Shown here one piece after another: positions 9,694 through 20,939 of a stretch of 64,000 nucleotides of DNA. The stretch lies in contig NC_080583.1 of the NCBI RefSeq assembly GCF_029962835.1, positions 65,829,158 to 65,893,157 of the forward strand. The letters run 5' to 3'. This DNA comes from Magnolia sinica. Taxonomy: Eukaryota > Streptophyta > Magnoliopsida > Magnoliales > Magnoliaceae. A program made the position numbers and the translations under genes. How positions within the stretch are numbered: the stretch's first letter is position 1; each line of letters starts with the position of its first letter. The notes beneath the pieces were generated by a model. It made no database searches and was not told where the DNA came from. It saw nothing but the letters and a program-made list of their open reading frames with translations.

Positions 9694-10678
9694 TGAGGTT
9701 CTGCCGTCATCTGTTATCGGTATCGACTCTGGTTTGTATTGGATTATCTTACTTGGAACCCTTTTGATGGGATTTTAGTTTGCCATATACTGGAAAAACT
9801 GAAATTCTTTGGTTTTTGATTCATGGGTTTTGTGAATTTGGGTGTCGATCTTGGAATGTTTGGGGGTTTTGGAAGTGTGGGTGGGCTTAAAACTGAAAGC
9901 GGAGCGGATGCTCTTTGTGACGGAATCACGGGCTGTCTCATTCCTTAATTGGTCCTTTGGGGTACCAAATTACACTTATTAATTATGAAATATCATAAAA
10001 ATTCACTAGGCCGCGTTTGGATAACCTGTAAGTTAGGGCCTATTTGGATGCCTGTAAGTGGTTGGAAGAGACTTACCTGTAAGTCACGTTCAGGTGAAAG
10101 TTACTTACAGGTAACCTGTTTGGATGTAAGCTGTAAGTCATTTATAGGTAAGTTAGTTTTTCTGTTTGGGTAACCTGTAAGTTCCTTACATGTAAAAAGT
10201 TGTATATTCACATCGAGCAAAACTTGGATTAGGGAATTGTTTCAAAATGTTATGATCATACAAAAATGCATGGGATCAAATATGTAATGTTATTAAGCCC
10301 CATCAAGATGAATATTTGAGTTAATTCTTAGGCCAAACTAATTATCAAGTGGGCCATAAAAGTGGGCCCATGAATTCAAAATATCTATAATATGGAGCAA
10401 TAACTCAATTTAAGCATTGAGAAGAAACTTAAAAACATTAATAAGTCGAGAAACATTAATCTATCTCGAAATCCGAATTCATTTCACAAATAAATCTAAA
10501 AATTAAGGAATTATTAAGTCAAGAAATACATACCATTAAGCATAAATGGTCCATATATAACAAAATCAGAATTATCATTACCATCCAATTTTTAGAATCC
10601 AAATGCAAGAAAATAATTAAATAAAAATTAAAAAATAAATGCATTAAAAGAATCCAAGGGGAGCATATTAGGAAAAAA
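9694..10678. other. ISD11 3' flank and interval with short CTGTAAGT repeats
   Basis: About 300 bases of 3' flank. From about 10010 to 10200 the motifs CTGTAAGT, ACTTACAGGT and TTTGGATR repeat in both orientations after CCGCGTTTGGATAACC, a start common to short plant hAT-like MITEs. The rest is AT-rich with no gene. Confidence 0.45.
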
Positions 10679-10790
10679 TCTATGCGGCCCACCTTAATAT
10701 ATTAATAAATAAATGCATAAAAAGAATCCATATGCAGCCCACCTTAATATATTAATAAATAAATATATAAAAAGAATCCATCTTAGGTGG
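10679..10790 (+). repeat. Tandem duplication of about 58 bp
   Basis: Two copies of a unit beginning GCRGCCCACCTTAATATATT and ending AAAAAGAATCCAT, with a third partial copy near 10620-10650. Confidence 0.8.
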
Positions 10791-11091
10791 ACCACACCAT
10801 TAGAAACAAGCACACAACCCATGGCTTCATTAAACTAGTCACAACTCTTTCTGTGGTGGGGTCCACATGAGATTTGGATCAGCTTAATTTTTGGGACCAC
10901 ATCCTAAAATGAGTAAATACTTGTTCTGTGGTGTTTTTTACTTGAAAGAAACATATGAATTTTTTTAGGCAAATTGGCAGTTTGTTCTTAAACAATAGCA
11001 GTAACACAATATGTAAGTAGCATACGATGTAGGTGCACCCACCATCAAATGTCATTTTTTTTTTTTTTTGAGAAGGGAAATACTGTAATGA
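10791..11091. other. Foldback-superfamily remnant
   Basis: TCTTAGGTGGACCACACCAT at 10780 and GTGGGGTCCACATGAGATTT near 10857 are arms of the window-wide foldback family. T-runs near 11055 and 11092 border the LINE tail. Confidence 0.5.
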
Positions 11092-12610
11092 CATTTTTTT
11101 TTTTTCCTAAGAGAACTGAAATTTATCAAAAACTTGCAAAGCAAGGGAAGAAAACAAACCCCAAAGAAACCAAACAAAAAGCCAAAAAAGGAAGGACAAC
11201 TGAGGCTGCCTTAACAAAAACCGCCCATTCTTTTACCAGCCTTTTAACCTTAGAGATCACATCAATCACACTCCCTCTTCCAAATTCCGGAAGCAATGCC
11301 CGTTCCTAGCTCCCTAGATAATCCAGAACACTGTCGGAATAATCAGACACTAAGACTTTACGAACCTTTCCAAATCCTCCATGCCATGCCCATTACATAT
11401 ATTCCATTGAATTCGGCATGACCCAATCCACATTGAACGAAGAAAGGAAGAAGTCCCAAATCTTCTTAACAAATGGACAATGAATAAAGAGATGATTGAT
11501 GGACTCCTCATTCCCCATGCACATCAAACAAATATTGAGAAGAACCATCTCTCTTCTTTGGAGATTATCAATGACGATAATTCTTTTTTGAAGGGGGGGA
11601 GCCTCGTAGAACTAATGGTGAAACAGGTGGGATGGGAACAAGGCGGAAGTCGAAGAGGAAATGAAGGAGCAAAGCGATTTAACCAAAAACTTCCTCGAAT
11701 TGTCCCTCGCCCATAAAACCCTACTTCCTCCAACCTTTCAATCTTCACCAATTGAAGAAGAGCCAACAAGGCAACAACCTATCAAACTCAATATCCGACA
11801 AATTTCTGCGACAAGTGGGATTCCACACAATTGTCTCACCTACCACATAATAACAATCCACCATAGTAACAAATCTGTCAGGGGCTAGACCAACAATGGC
11901 AGGAAATGCTACCTGAAGCAGTTGACACCCGCACCAAACATCAACCCAAAATCTAATACTAGATCCCTTACCAATTTTAAAGGAAATGCCCCTAGTCACC
12001 AAGTGTTGCATCACCATGATCGCTCTCTACGCTCCCAAAGCTCTATACAAAGAAGACGCTTTAACATGCCAGTTGCCTTCCAAAACTCTGTATTTGGTAG
12101 TAATTATGTTCCTCCATAAAGTGCCTTCCTCCTCACAGAATCTCCAAATCCATTTCCCAAAGAGTGCCAGATTCATAGGGCCTAATGGTTTGATCCCCCC
12201 CCCCCCCCCCCGCTCACTTCATTCAGAGGTATCCAACACAGACCTTGGACATCTAAATAGGGACATGAAGTATATCGGCATATTGGATAACATTGTCTTG
12301 ATCAATGTGAGGTGACCCCCCAAAGATAAAAAAAATTGCACTGCCATCTGCTCAATCTTCCTGATAACCTTATCCCACAAGTTGAGAATCGGCTTCCCAA
12401 TACAAGAAGGCAAACCAAGATATTTAGAAGGGAAGAAATCGGATTGGTAGTTAAAAGCAAAAGCCAAGTGATGATGATCCGAATGGTCGACATGGATACC
12501 CAACATTTCAGACTTAGCTACGTTGATCTTCAAGCCCAAAACCGCTTCGAAACATACCAAAATCTTCTGCAAATTTTCCCCTGCATCTAGGTTCGCTTCA
12601 CAAACGAGCG
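11092..12610 (-). mobile_element. L1-type LINE, 3' half (reverse transcriptase end, zinc-finger region, tail)
   Basis: The minus strand carries the C-terminal reverse-transcriptase part (KILVCFEAVLGLKIN near 12570-12500, then a KYLGLPSCIGKP block) and, further on, a zf-RVT-like region near 11560-11400 with a CxxxxES..HLFIHC pattern. The T-run near 11092-11104 is the poly-A tail on the minus strand. It continues directly from the segment at 16020-18300: the two halves meet in the middle of the catalytic loop codons, separated only by the inserted solo LTR. Stops and frameshifts are frequent, so the LINE is dead. A C17 run sits at 12195-12211. Confidence 0.85.
12195..12211 (+). repeat. Poly-C run
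   Basis: An uninterrupted run of about 17 C within the LINE. Confidence 0.95.
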
Positions 12611-14139
12611 TGTCACGTCCCTAAATCTAGTGTCAATAATCGTGATTACTATACACCAAATTTTGGTTGACAGCCTCCGTAGAACTCCTATTTTGGGGAT
12701 TCCAACTATCGCATACTAAGTCCCATAAGCGAAGCTCCACAAGGAGGATTTCTGAAAGTAAAGACGACAAACATGTATCATTTCTCAAAATTTCATTATA
12801 TTCAACATGTACTACTGTGTACAACTGAGCACATCAAGGCAAAACCAAAACATAAACCATGTCATATTTACTATACCTGATATACATATATAGGGTACTA
12901 CAAAAAAATATATACACTGATATGTACAAAACAAGAAGGACAACTGGAGTCTGTAACCTCTACTCCTGCAGCTCCCTGCTCGCACTTAAAAAAAAATAGA
13001 AAGGAAACCTTGAGCTACTAAGCCCAGTGAGTGCGTGTGTGTAGTGAAAATGCATGTTTCATATCATGCACAGGTCTACTGGGCCGATAACAATAAAATA
13101 AAGATACAATGCATTATGCCACTTTTCATATTTCAAATCATTTTTTTCACATTTCCCAATTGGATCACCAAGGTCTGAAACAGAGGTGGGACTTGCATAT
13201 GATTGCTACCCACTTGCACAGGCTTTTCCACCGTGATCCACTACAGAGGTGGGACTACAGAATTCTTGTGCCAAACTAGTCTAACCCACTTGTGTTGAAC
13301 CTCACTATCTGCCTAACAGCGAGAAGTCATAAGTCGCTTAACAAAACGATAGCGGACAATTTACGAGCTCGTCATACACAACCTCTCTTTGCTTGCCCAT
13401 AAGCAGGTCAGGTCAAACCTCTTAACCAATCGACACGCGTCAGTGGGAGTCGTCGCTTACTTTGGTATTTCGGTATTCCAGCACTCTGTTCTTCCACCCG
13501 GTCTAGGCATTGGTTGCTCCCAATGGTACCAATCGGGGTTTAGGGACTTTCACCCACGGACCATCTAATCATGTCCTGTTGAATTACACATTTTTGGTGT
13601 TGTGTCCAACTCAAGTCATAATAAAGTATGTTTTATCGCATTTACAATCACCGTATGCATGAGTCCACACATAATCACAATATATCATGTTTTTCAAGAC
13701 AAGTATAGGATGACCTTCCTCATGTGATCTCCTCATGAATTTTAAGTTTCTCATAGGGGTCTCATGTAATGCATCATTTATCTAAACAGTTTACATACTA
13801 ATCATAAATACATCGTCTGTCGCAACATAACCCACTATGATCACCATGATATGAATCATTCACTCTCAATCATGCAATGATACAACAACTATGAACTATG
13901 CATATGCATATGACTTAGCCAATCTAAATCCAATCCGGGATTCATTTCGCTATAAGACTTCATGCCACAAGCATGCTTTTTCTCAAGAATTAACTACATC
14001 AAAAGGAGAAAGGATAATTCTTTTAAATGTTTTGTCAAACAGGTAGCAGGCGGACTTTGTAAGGGATAAAGAGAGAAACTGATGGAAATACGTATGAATT
14101 TAAACAAAACTAAATCATCTCTATCATCCTATCTTCTAT

Positions 14140-14460
14140 TAATAACCTAACCAACTAAATTAGAAAATCTAGCAATAACCTAACCAATTAAATCAGAAAA
14201 TCTAGTCTTCTATAGGGCTTTGAAGGAAAATCCAACAATAATCTAACCAACTACATCAGAAAATCCAGTAATAACCTAACCCTAAATCAGAAAATCTAGT
14301 CTTTTATAGGCTTTCAAGGAAAATCTAGCAATAACCTAACCCTAAATCAAAAAATCCAGCAATTACCTAACCCTAAATCAGAAAATTCAGCAACAACCTA
14401 ACCCTAAATCAGAAAATCCAGTCTTTTATAAGGTTTTTGAGGAAAATCTAACGCACATAT
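14140..14460 (+). repeat. Minisatellite with CCTAACCCTAAATCAGAAAA units
   Basis: Around ten degenerate copies of an approximately 30-base unit, CAATAACCTAACC then AAATCAGAAAATC(C/T)AG. Every few units a longer spacer CTTTTATAGG...TTGAGGAAAAT recurs, giving a higher-order repeat. Telomere-like CCTAACCCTAAA occurs by sequence only; it is internal to the LTR. Confidence 0.85.
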
Positions 14461-14634
14461 ATGCGTGCTCCTAATTTATGCACTCACCTGTAACAATCAG
14501 AGGATTGGATTTCAAACTCGGCTTCTACTTCCTTTTCTTCTTCTTCTTCCACTCAACTTCAAACTCAAGGAGAGAGTGCTGGAAATGGATTGTTAAAAGA
14601 GGGTTTTTATGTTTATGGACTTGAAAATGGTTTT

Positions 14635-15524
14635 TTTTTCCAGAAGTAACGTTTTATTAAAAGGAAAAAGAGAGACAAAGAAGGTTTGCTGAGATGGCAG
14701 AACTAGGATTAAAAGCCTAAAAACAAAAGATTACAGCCCTTAAGACTAGGTACATTGGCCGCCCATTCAATAAGAAGTTTTTTAGCCCTAGATCCCACAA
14801 CTTGAGTCGAAGATTGAGAATTGTTGAAGCATCGGTCATTCCTTTCCGTCCAAACGGCCTACCAAATAGCGAGAATCGCCATTCTCCAAATCCACGATTT
14901 GGTCTTCCCTAATTTAAACCCATGCCAGTATGCTAATAAGGAAGAGGCAGTCTGAGGAATGCACCCGCAGACATCGAATCTTTTAAAAAAGTCCAGCAGA
15001 ATGTGAGAAATGAACGCACAGTGGACCAGCAAATGGTCGGCCATCTCTTCATCATTCATGTAGCAACGACAGATATTGGGAAGTTGCATGCCTCTTTTCT
15101 TCAGGTTGGCAACCGTTAGGATTCGATTCCTGGCTGCTAGCCAGCTGAAACAGATATACTTGGGGGGAACTTGGTATTTCTAAATAAAAGGGTGCGCCGA
15201 GGGAAGATGATTTGTGGAAGGAGAAAGAATAAAATAAAGCGATGTCACCGAGAAAAGGCTGGACTTATCCCCTTTCCACAATAATTTGTCAGGCTCATTC
15301 CAGGTCGGCGACACCAAAGAGAGGCAATTGAGAAGGTCGGCATATTCCCCCACCTCCCAGTCATTTAGATTCCTGGTACAACTTATTTCCCACACTAAGC
15401 CGGAATCGGTTTGAGAGAAAAAAAACAATGAATCAGGCTATCTTTAATAACAGCAACGCAATAAATGTTGTGGAATCTTTAATAGCAGCAATGCTATCTT
15501 TAATAGCAGCAACGTGAATCGGAT
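14635..15524 (-). mobile_element. 5'-truncated L1 LINE fragment nested in the solo LTR
   Basis: The insertion is flanked by the direct repeat TTGAAAATGGTTTT (14621-14634 and 15525-15538), a LINE-type target duplication. The minus strand encodes a zf-RVT region (near 15089-14859: CRCYMNDEEMADHLLVHC, then HGFKLGKTKSWIW), the usual 3' end of plant L1 ORF2. At the 5' junction, about 15440-15510, the phrase TCTTTAATAGCAGCAA occurs three times. The element is a short, dead 3' piece. Confidence 0.85.
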
Positions 15525-16019
15525 TTGAAAATGGTTTTAAAATTGGCTTTTGTCTAAAAAGAAGGGTTTGAGAAGTTTAAGCTTATGGTAACAATAGAAA
15601 AAAAAAATGTTATTTAAGTAATTTGAAATAAAGCATTCTATGGATTTTAAAAAAAGTTGAGGTCATTTGAGTTATTTTATCAAAATATACATGTGCATAT
15701 CTATTCATAACTCACAATCCGGGTGTCATATTGACATGCCGTTTTCGCCAGTAATTCCGTAACTCAACTATGGTCATAACGGTCAGGCTCTCGGACCTAA
15801 CGGATTTTGAAAACTCGATAATAGGGCACCTTCAGATAAAATAAAGACATAGTTGTCATTTCTCAGGTTGTTTAATTTTAAGTCCGTATATTAAAATTTA
15901 GACATCAGGTTGAAATGCGGCTTGCGGCTCGATAACGGAACAACATTATGATCAAGTTAAAATATTCTCGGGGCGGTCATCCAGTGTACGAACCAAATTT
16001 TGAGGCCTTGGGTCTTATA

Positions 16020-18300
16020 GAGCGTGTCATCGTCATACTGAAGATGACTGATACTACTATTGAAGTTCGCAATCTGAAATCCAGGAAAAAGTATGTTTTC
16101 CTGTCCCTTAGAAAGCATCATGCTTAAGGCCTTCATAATCACCACAAACAAAGAAGGTGAAAGAGGATCTCCCTATTTAAGACCTCAATAAGCCCTAAAA
16201 AATCCTTTTAGAGATCCGTTCCCCAGGATAGAGGAGGAGGTAGAATGAATGCAAGATCTCATTCACCCTCTCCATTTCTCGCCGCAACCCAGCTTATCAA
16301 GCATATAATCTAAAAACTCCCAATCTATACGATCATAGGCCTTTTTGATATCTAATTTGTAAACCATGCCTCCCTTCTTTTCACAGGATCTTAAATTGAT
16401 ACCCTCGTGGGCTATGAGTGCGATGTCCAAAATTTGACACCCCAACTCAAAGGTGCCCCACTTTTGGAAATAATCTTGCAAGGACCACCAATAATCGGCC
16501 TGAAATCTTTCAAATGCTCGGCCCCTTCTGTCTTAGGTAAAAGAGCTAGAAACATAGATCCCGTTTCCACCGACAACCGCCCCCGGTTCGAGGACACCAA
16601 AAGTCAGTAACATCCTTCCCTGCAACGGACCAAATTTTTTGGAAGAAAGCAATTGGAAAACCATATGGGCCCGGCGCCTTATCTCCACTCATAGAAGTAA
16701 GAACTGCTTTAACCTCTTCTTCCGTCACCAGCTTTTCCAAGAAAGACAATTCGTCAGCGAAGAAACAACGAAACTGTAGATTTTCCAGTCTTGGTCTACC
16801 CCAATTGTCCCCAAAGAGAAGGTTTTTGTAGAAGAAGATTAGAGCCTTGCAAATGTGATCCTTTTTTGTGATATGTTCCCCATCAACCTAAAGGCCGTGA
16901 ATTCTGTCGGTCCGAGCTCTAGTATTGGCGATATTGTTAAAAATAGCGAGTGTTCTTGTCCCCTTAAGCCAAATCGCCCTAGATTTTTGTCTCCACCTAA
17001 TCTCTTCTTCCCTGACCCTAGATGCAAACTTTTGAGATAATTCTGCTTTCTTCAATCGATCTGTCTCTGAAAGACCTGAAGCTTCTTCCATCAAATCTAT
17101 CTCATGAATTTCTTCAACCATTTTGTCAAACGCCTCTTCTTGCTTTCCAAGAACCTCTTTTTCCCACAAATTCGACCTCCCCTTTAGCAGCTTGAGCTTT
17201 CTGACTAACCTGAAACCTGTGAAGCCATCGACCAAGGAGGACCACCAATCTGAAACTAACTGAAAGAAGCCTTCAATCTCCAGCCACGCAAGCTTGAACT
17301 TGTACGGTTTTGGACCCCAATCTTCCTTATCTATTTACAAAACTATAGGTCTATAATCTGAGATGACCCTCGGCAAACCCCGCTGATATACCAAAGGGTA
17401 TTTGTCAATCCATTCAACAGAGACTAGAAATCTGTCAAAACATGACATAATAGGATTTTGTTGGCTGTTAGACCACGTAAATCTAGCACCCCCAAGCAGA
17501 GCACCAGCTCATGACAAGCGACCCAAGCAGAGAACTTGTCCATACTTTTAGTAATCTTACCTCATCGAGATTTATCGTGAGAAAAATGAACCATGTTAAA
17601 GTCTCTCCCTATGCACCAAGGAGCCCTCCACCTGAGTTTGACACCATCCAATTCTTCCCAAAATAGCTCTCGAGCCTGAAACTCGCAAAGCCCATACACG
17701 GCTGTGAAGATCCAGAAGAAACCCTAAGAAACTTTAGAGAAAAGAACCAAAACCGAAAAATTCTCCACATAAGAATCAACTTTGTTCCATTTTCAAGAAT
17801 TCCAAGCAACACAAATAATCCGCCCCCCGCTGACCCATTGGCATCAAGTGGAACCCAATCTTTGGAATTCCCACCCCAAATAGAATCAAGCATACCTTTA
17901 TGAAAGGACTTCAATTTGTTTCCTGAATGGCAATGATGTCAGCCTTTAACTTTCTACAAATCTTCTTAATTTGGCCATTTTGGTCTTGTTGCCTAGATCG
18001 TGCATATTCCAAGCGAAGATGATCATTGAGCACCAAACTTCCCTGATCTCCCCTACTGAAAATCTGCTAGCATTATCGTAATTGATGTAGCACTACCAAC
18101 GGCAAAACTCCATTTCCTTCATCCGCTTTGCTCTCCGTAAGCTCTTCTTCCTTGGTAGACTTCGACCAGCAGTCCTCTACTTCATTAGACCGCCTTCCCA
18201 AGGAAGAGGGGAGGCATCGCCGCTCACCCTCTCCCCCTCTAAAATGGACTTGGAAATAGCCCTGCTCAACTCAGGACCTTGATAACGGATTTTGGACAAT
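16020..18300 (-). mobile_element. L1-type LINE, 5' half (endonuclease and reverse transcriptase start)
   Basis: Endonuclease starts at about 18026 on the minus strand with MIIFAWNMHDLGNKTKMAKL, the plant L1 FAWNxRGLG start. Downstream are a connecting segment (17235-16888), SGDKAPGPYGFPIAFFQ (near 16690-16640), KLDIKKAYDRIDWEFLDYML (near 16360-16300) and an altered catalytic box LQYDDDTL near 16050 (family: FADD). Sequence from 18026 to about 18290 looks like the end of ORF1 or a linker. The 5' limit is approximate; several stops and frameshifts make it non-functional. The element resumes at 12610 after the inserted LTR. Confidence 0.85.
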
Positions 18301-18319
18301 GGAGGCTCTCTTTCATTGT

Positions 18320-18502
18320 TAGGCCATCATGAACATTTTGCGTTCTTTGCATACATCTTTCTCTCATGTTTGGAGAGAGGTAAATGAGGATGCTAATCTA
18401 ATCAATGAAGAGAGGGCCACTTGCCACTGTATTTGACCCATCCTTTAGCTTTTGCAATGTTCTCCCTTCTTATTAACGAAGTTTTCTCATTCACAAAATG
18501 CA
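18320..18502 (+). mobile_element. Short L1 LINE 3' tail on the plus strand
   Basis: The plus strand reads MNILRSLHTSFSHVWREVNE, like the end of a plant LINE RNase H domain (SHVWREAN..AD). It is followed by CTTCTTATTAACGAAGTTTT and CACAAAA, like a typical L1 tail. It is very short and opposite in strand to the neighbouring LINE, so it is a separate 5'-truncated insertion. Recognition is from memory. Confidence 0.45.
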
Positions 18503-19009
18503 GTGGTTTATGTCTAGACTGCATCCAATTTGGAACAGATTTCCTGTTCTCAGAATGTTTTGGTGGACTTGACAATGCGATGTTTAGGTTTCAAACTGAA
18601 GAGGACTTGATCTTTGATACAAGACCATCTGATAATCGAAGGTTTCAAGATTGCCCTGGCGTAGCCTGGTTGAAGAGGGTTTCTAAGTGAAAGATCTAAC
18701 AAGATCAAACCAATTATGACTTCTGCTTGAAGATTAGACTCTTCCTAGTGTTATTGATATGGACGAAATCAAGGGTCTAACTGGATTGTGGGGCCCACAA
18801 ATTCAATTGGGTGGCCTAGATTAGTGGTTGGACTGTGAGGCCCGCAAGTTACAGTGTTTTTTTTTCCAAGTAAACCATATGTCATAAAAGGGTCTTGGAC
18901 AACCTTATAGCCCTAAGAGGCCATATGGTTGTATGCACTTGGGTCCTCGGTGAATTCTTTTATTTAGTCTTTTTTTTCCTCTTTTTCTGTACAACTTAAT
19001 TAGCCAGTT
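18503..19009. other. Gene-free interval
   Basis: GGATTGTGGGGCCCACAAAT near 18783 is a foldback-family trace. An open frame here (ending at 18690) has no recognisable product. Confidence 0.35.
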
Positions 19010-19335
19010 TGAATTACATTATCATGATTATCACCACCACCATCATCAAAGTCTTGTCCCGGCTATTTGGGGTTAGCTTTATAACTCTTATTTCACCAAT
19101 TAATCCTAAGGCCCTATCATTGGTAAGTGAACAAACCTTCATATCTCTTCTCACCACCTCAATCAAAGTCCTTTTAGGTTTCCTGCTCAGCCTCATTATC
19201 AGGCCCAGAAACCCTTATCAACCTACTCAGCATTTCCCTTGTTGGTGGAACCATCTTTGGTCTTGGCTGCACATGACTGAACCATCTCACTGGCTACTCT
19301 CTATGAAGCTAATTCTCAGCTCCTGTTGTTTTCTA
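19010..19335 (-). mobile_element. 3' end of an RTE-clade LINE
   Basis: On the minus strand a block like VRWFSHVQPRP is followed by RKPKRTLIEVVRRDMKVCSL, the typical C-terminus of plant RTE reverse transcriptases (RWFGHVQRRP ... RPKKTWMEVVRRDM). The CCACCACCATCATCAAAG tract near 19035 corresponds to the short GATGATG tail of RTE elements. Only the final roughly 100 codons are present and the frame is interrupted. Confidence 0.7.
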
Positions 19336-19532
19336 ACTACCCAACACTCTGCCCATGTACCATAGCTAGTTGAGTAGCTGTCTTGTAACCCTTTTCCTTT
19401 AAATTTTACAAGCATGTGAAGATTGCACCTTTCAAAAAAAGAAGAAAAAAAAAAGTAAGAAGCATGTAATGATTATAACACTCCATTGGCATGCTAGCCT
19501 GAATTAAGTATGGAAACAAATATTTTGGGCTA

Positions 19533-19702
19533 ATAGGAATTGACCCTTGGTGTTATTTATTTATTTATTTATACATCAAATAGGATTCTTATATGTGGTC
19601 TTAATAGCAATTGAGCTTTGGCTTTTCACATCAAATAGGATTCTTGTATGAGGACTAATAGGAATTGACCCTTGGCTTTTTACATCAAATAGGATTCTTA
19701 TA
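19533..19702 (+). repeat. Three tandem units of about 60-65 bp
   Basis: ACATCAAATAGGATTCTTRT occurs near 19573, 19628 and 19682, each preceded by a variant of CTAATAGGAATTGACCCTTGG. The first unit contains (TTTA)n. Confidence 0.75.
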
Positions 19703-20939
19703 AGCCATAGCTATATGTACATATCCATAGTAATGGACCAAAAGGCACAAACAATTTTTTATTGAACAAAACTGCTTGAGTGCTCTCTGTGTCCTCTTAG
19801 ATTACAGGATGGGATTATTATGTTTGGTCTAGTGGCTTCTTGCCCCAAGAAAGCTGTTTCATCTTCCCCCAGTCCCTATTAACCTTAATTGGTAGGTTTT
19901 CTTGCCCTGTTTCTAGTTGAATCAACCAGTGGAAAATTGCATCCAGAACCCATAATTCGGGCTTCTATTATAAAGTTTGTGGAAATTTTGAGGCAGAACG
20001 AGCTTTTTATTTATTTATTTTACACACGCACACACACCCCCACACACTCACGCTAGTGGAATTTCACCACCTATGGGTACTTGAACCCTTGACCAGGAGT
20101 TGAAACTCCTGAGAGTCTACCCACCCGAGGCAGAACGAGCTTATAATGTGGTTACATGTGTATCTTCTTCAATTCAATTCAATCCCACTTGTTTCTCCAT
20201 TTGTTTGGTAGTGGACCAGGAGCAAGTTCTTTCCCTAGGTCGTGTTTGGGAACATGGAAGAAAGTAAGGGAATTAGATTTTGTTTCTAAGAAATGCATGA
20301 AAATGAAAACATGCTTGTCCTGTTTGTTTTGATAGTCACATTTCCATGGAAATGTGATCCATCTCTTTTCTTTTGTTTGGTATGGTATTTCAGAAGGAAA
20401 TAAAATTGGGTGCCAGAGCAACGGTTAGAAAAAGAGGCCTTCCCTTGAGAAGGCTAGGATATTTAGAATATCAAGATTGAAGGGGTTCTACCATCTACAT
20501 TGGGGCCTACCAATCAATGGTTTGGATATAGTAACCACTGTGCCTACTTGCATGGACATACAACAATGGTTGCTAATAGAAGAGTTGCATTGGGAGGCTA
20601 CGATATTCAAATTTGATGATTTTGAGGAGGTTGACTATCGATACTGGGGCTTATCAAGCAGATGGATTGGATCCAATAATCAGATAACAGTCTGCTAAAA
20701 AAATGCTATTGGGGGGAAGAAGAACAACAGAGAAGAAGAACAGCCAGAGATGGGAGAATCTATGCCATTTGACACTTGGGGTTAAGCAAGAGGAAATAGG
20801 GGAATGGAGATGGGAAGGAGAGAAGATACCCCTGGAAACAAGGAATCCAGAAATTGGAAGTCCTGCTTAGCAAAAAATCACATTTCCATGAAACTTTTTC
20901 ATTGCCAAATAGCTTTAACCGCATTTCCTTGGTGGTATG
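19703..20939. other. Gene-free interval
   Basis: A CA-rich simple tract lies near 20020-20050. GGTCGTGTTTGGGAACATGG near 20236 and CACATTTCCATGGAAATGTG near 20338, a 20-base perfect palindrome, suggest a short MITE whose limits I could not set. No gene is recognised. Confidence 0.4.

Larger units (their letters stand above)
12611..16019. mobile_element. Solo LTR, Ty3/gypsy Tekay/Del-like, inserted in the LINE
   Basis: It begins TGTCACGTCCC and is flanked by the 5-bp target duplication GAGCG (12606-12610 and 16020-16024). The start, the TGACAGCCTCCGTAGAAC block, GGAGGATTT, and the CGGTCTAGGCATTGG and GGGTTTAGGGACTTTCACCC blocks near 13500-13555 match the LTRs of the Tekay element at 40968-53900, so it belongs to a related, older family. 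No internal region is present, so it is a solo LTR of about 2.5 kb once the nested LINE (14635-15524) is set aside. Confidence 0.85.

Noticed and set aside
9326-9778. 150-codon frame overlapping ISD11
   Set aside because: Shadow of the real gene in another frame, rich in Ser and Arg without family features.
11040-11104. Target duplication of the outer LINE (repeated TGTCATTTTT/ATGACATTTTT)
   Set aside because: Both copies lie on the same side of the LINE, and no match was found at the 18.3-kb end.
14140-14460. Interstitial telomere repeat
   Set aside because: CCTAACCCTAAA occurs only as part of a longer minisatellite unit inside an LTR, without runs of the pure telomere heptamer.
18421-18690. 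89-codon frame as a host gene
   Set aside because: No recognisable domain; it begins in a probable LINE tail.
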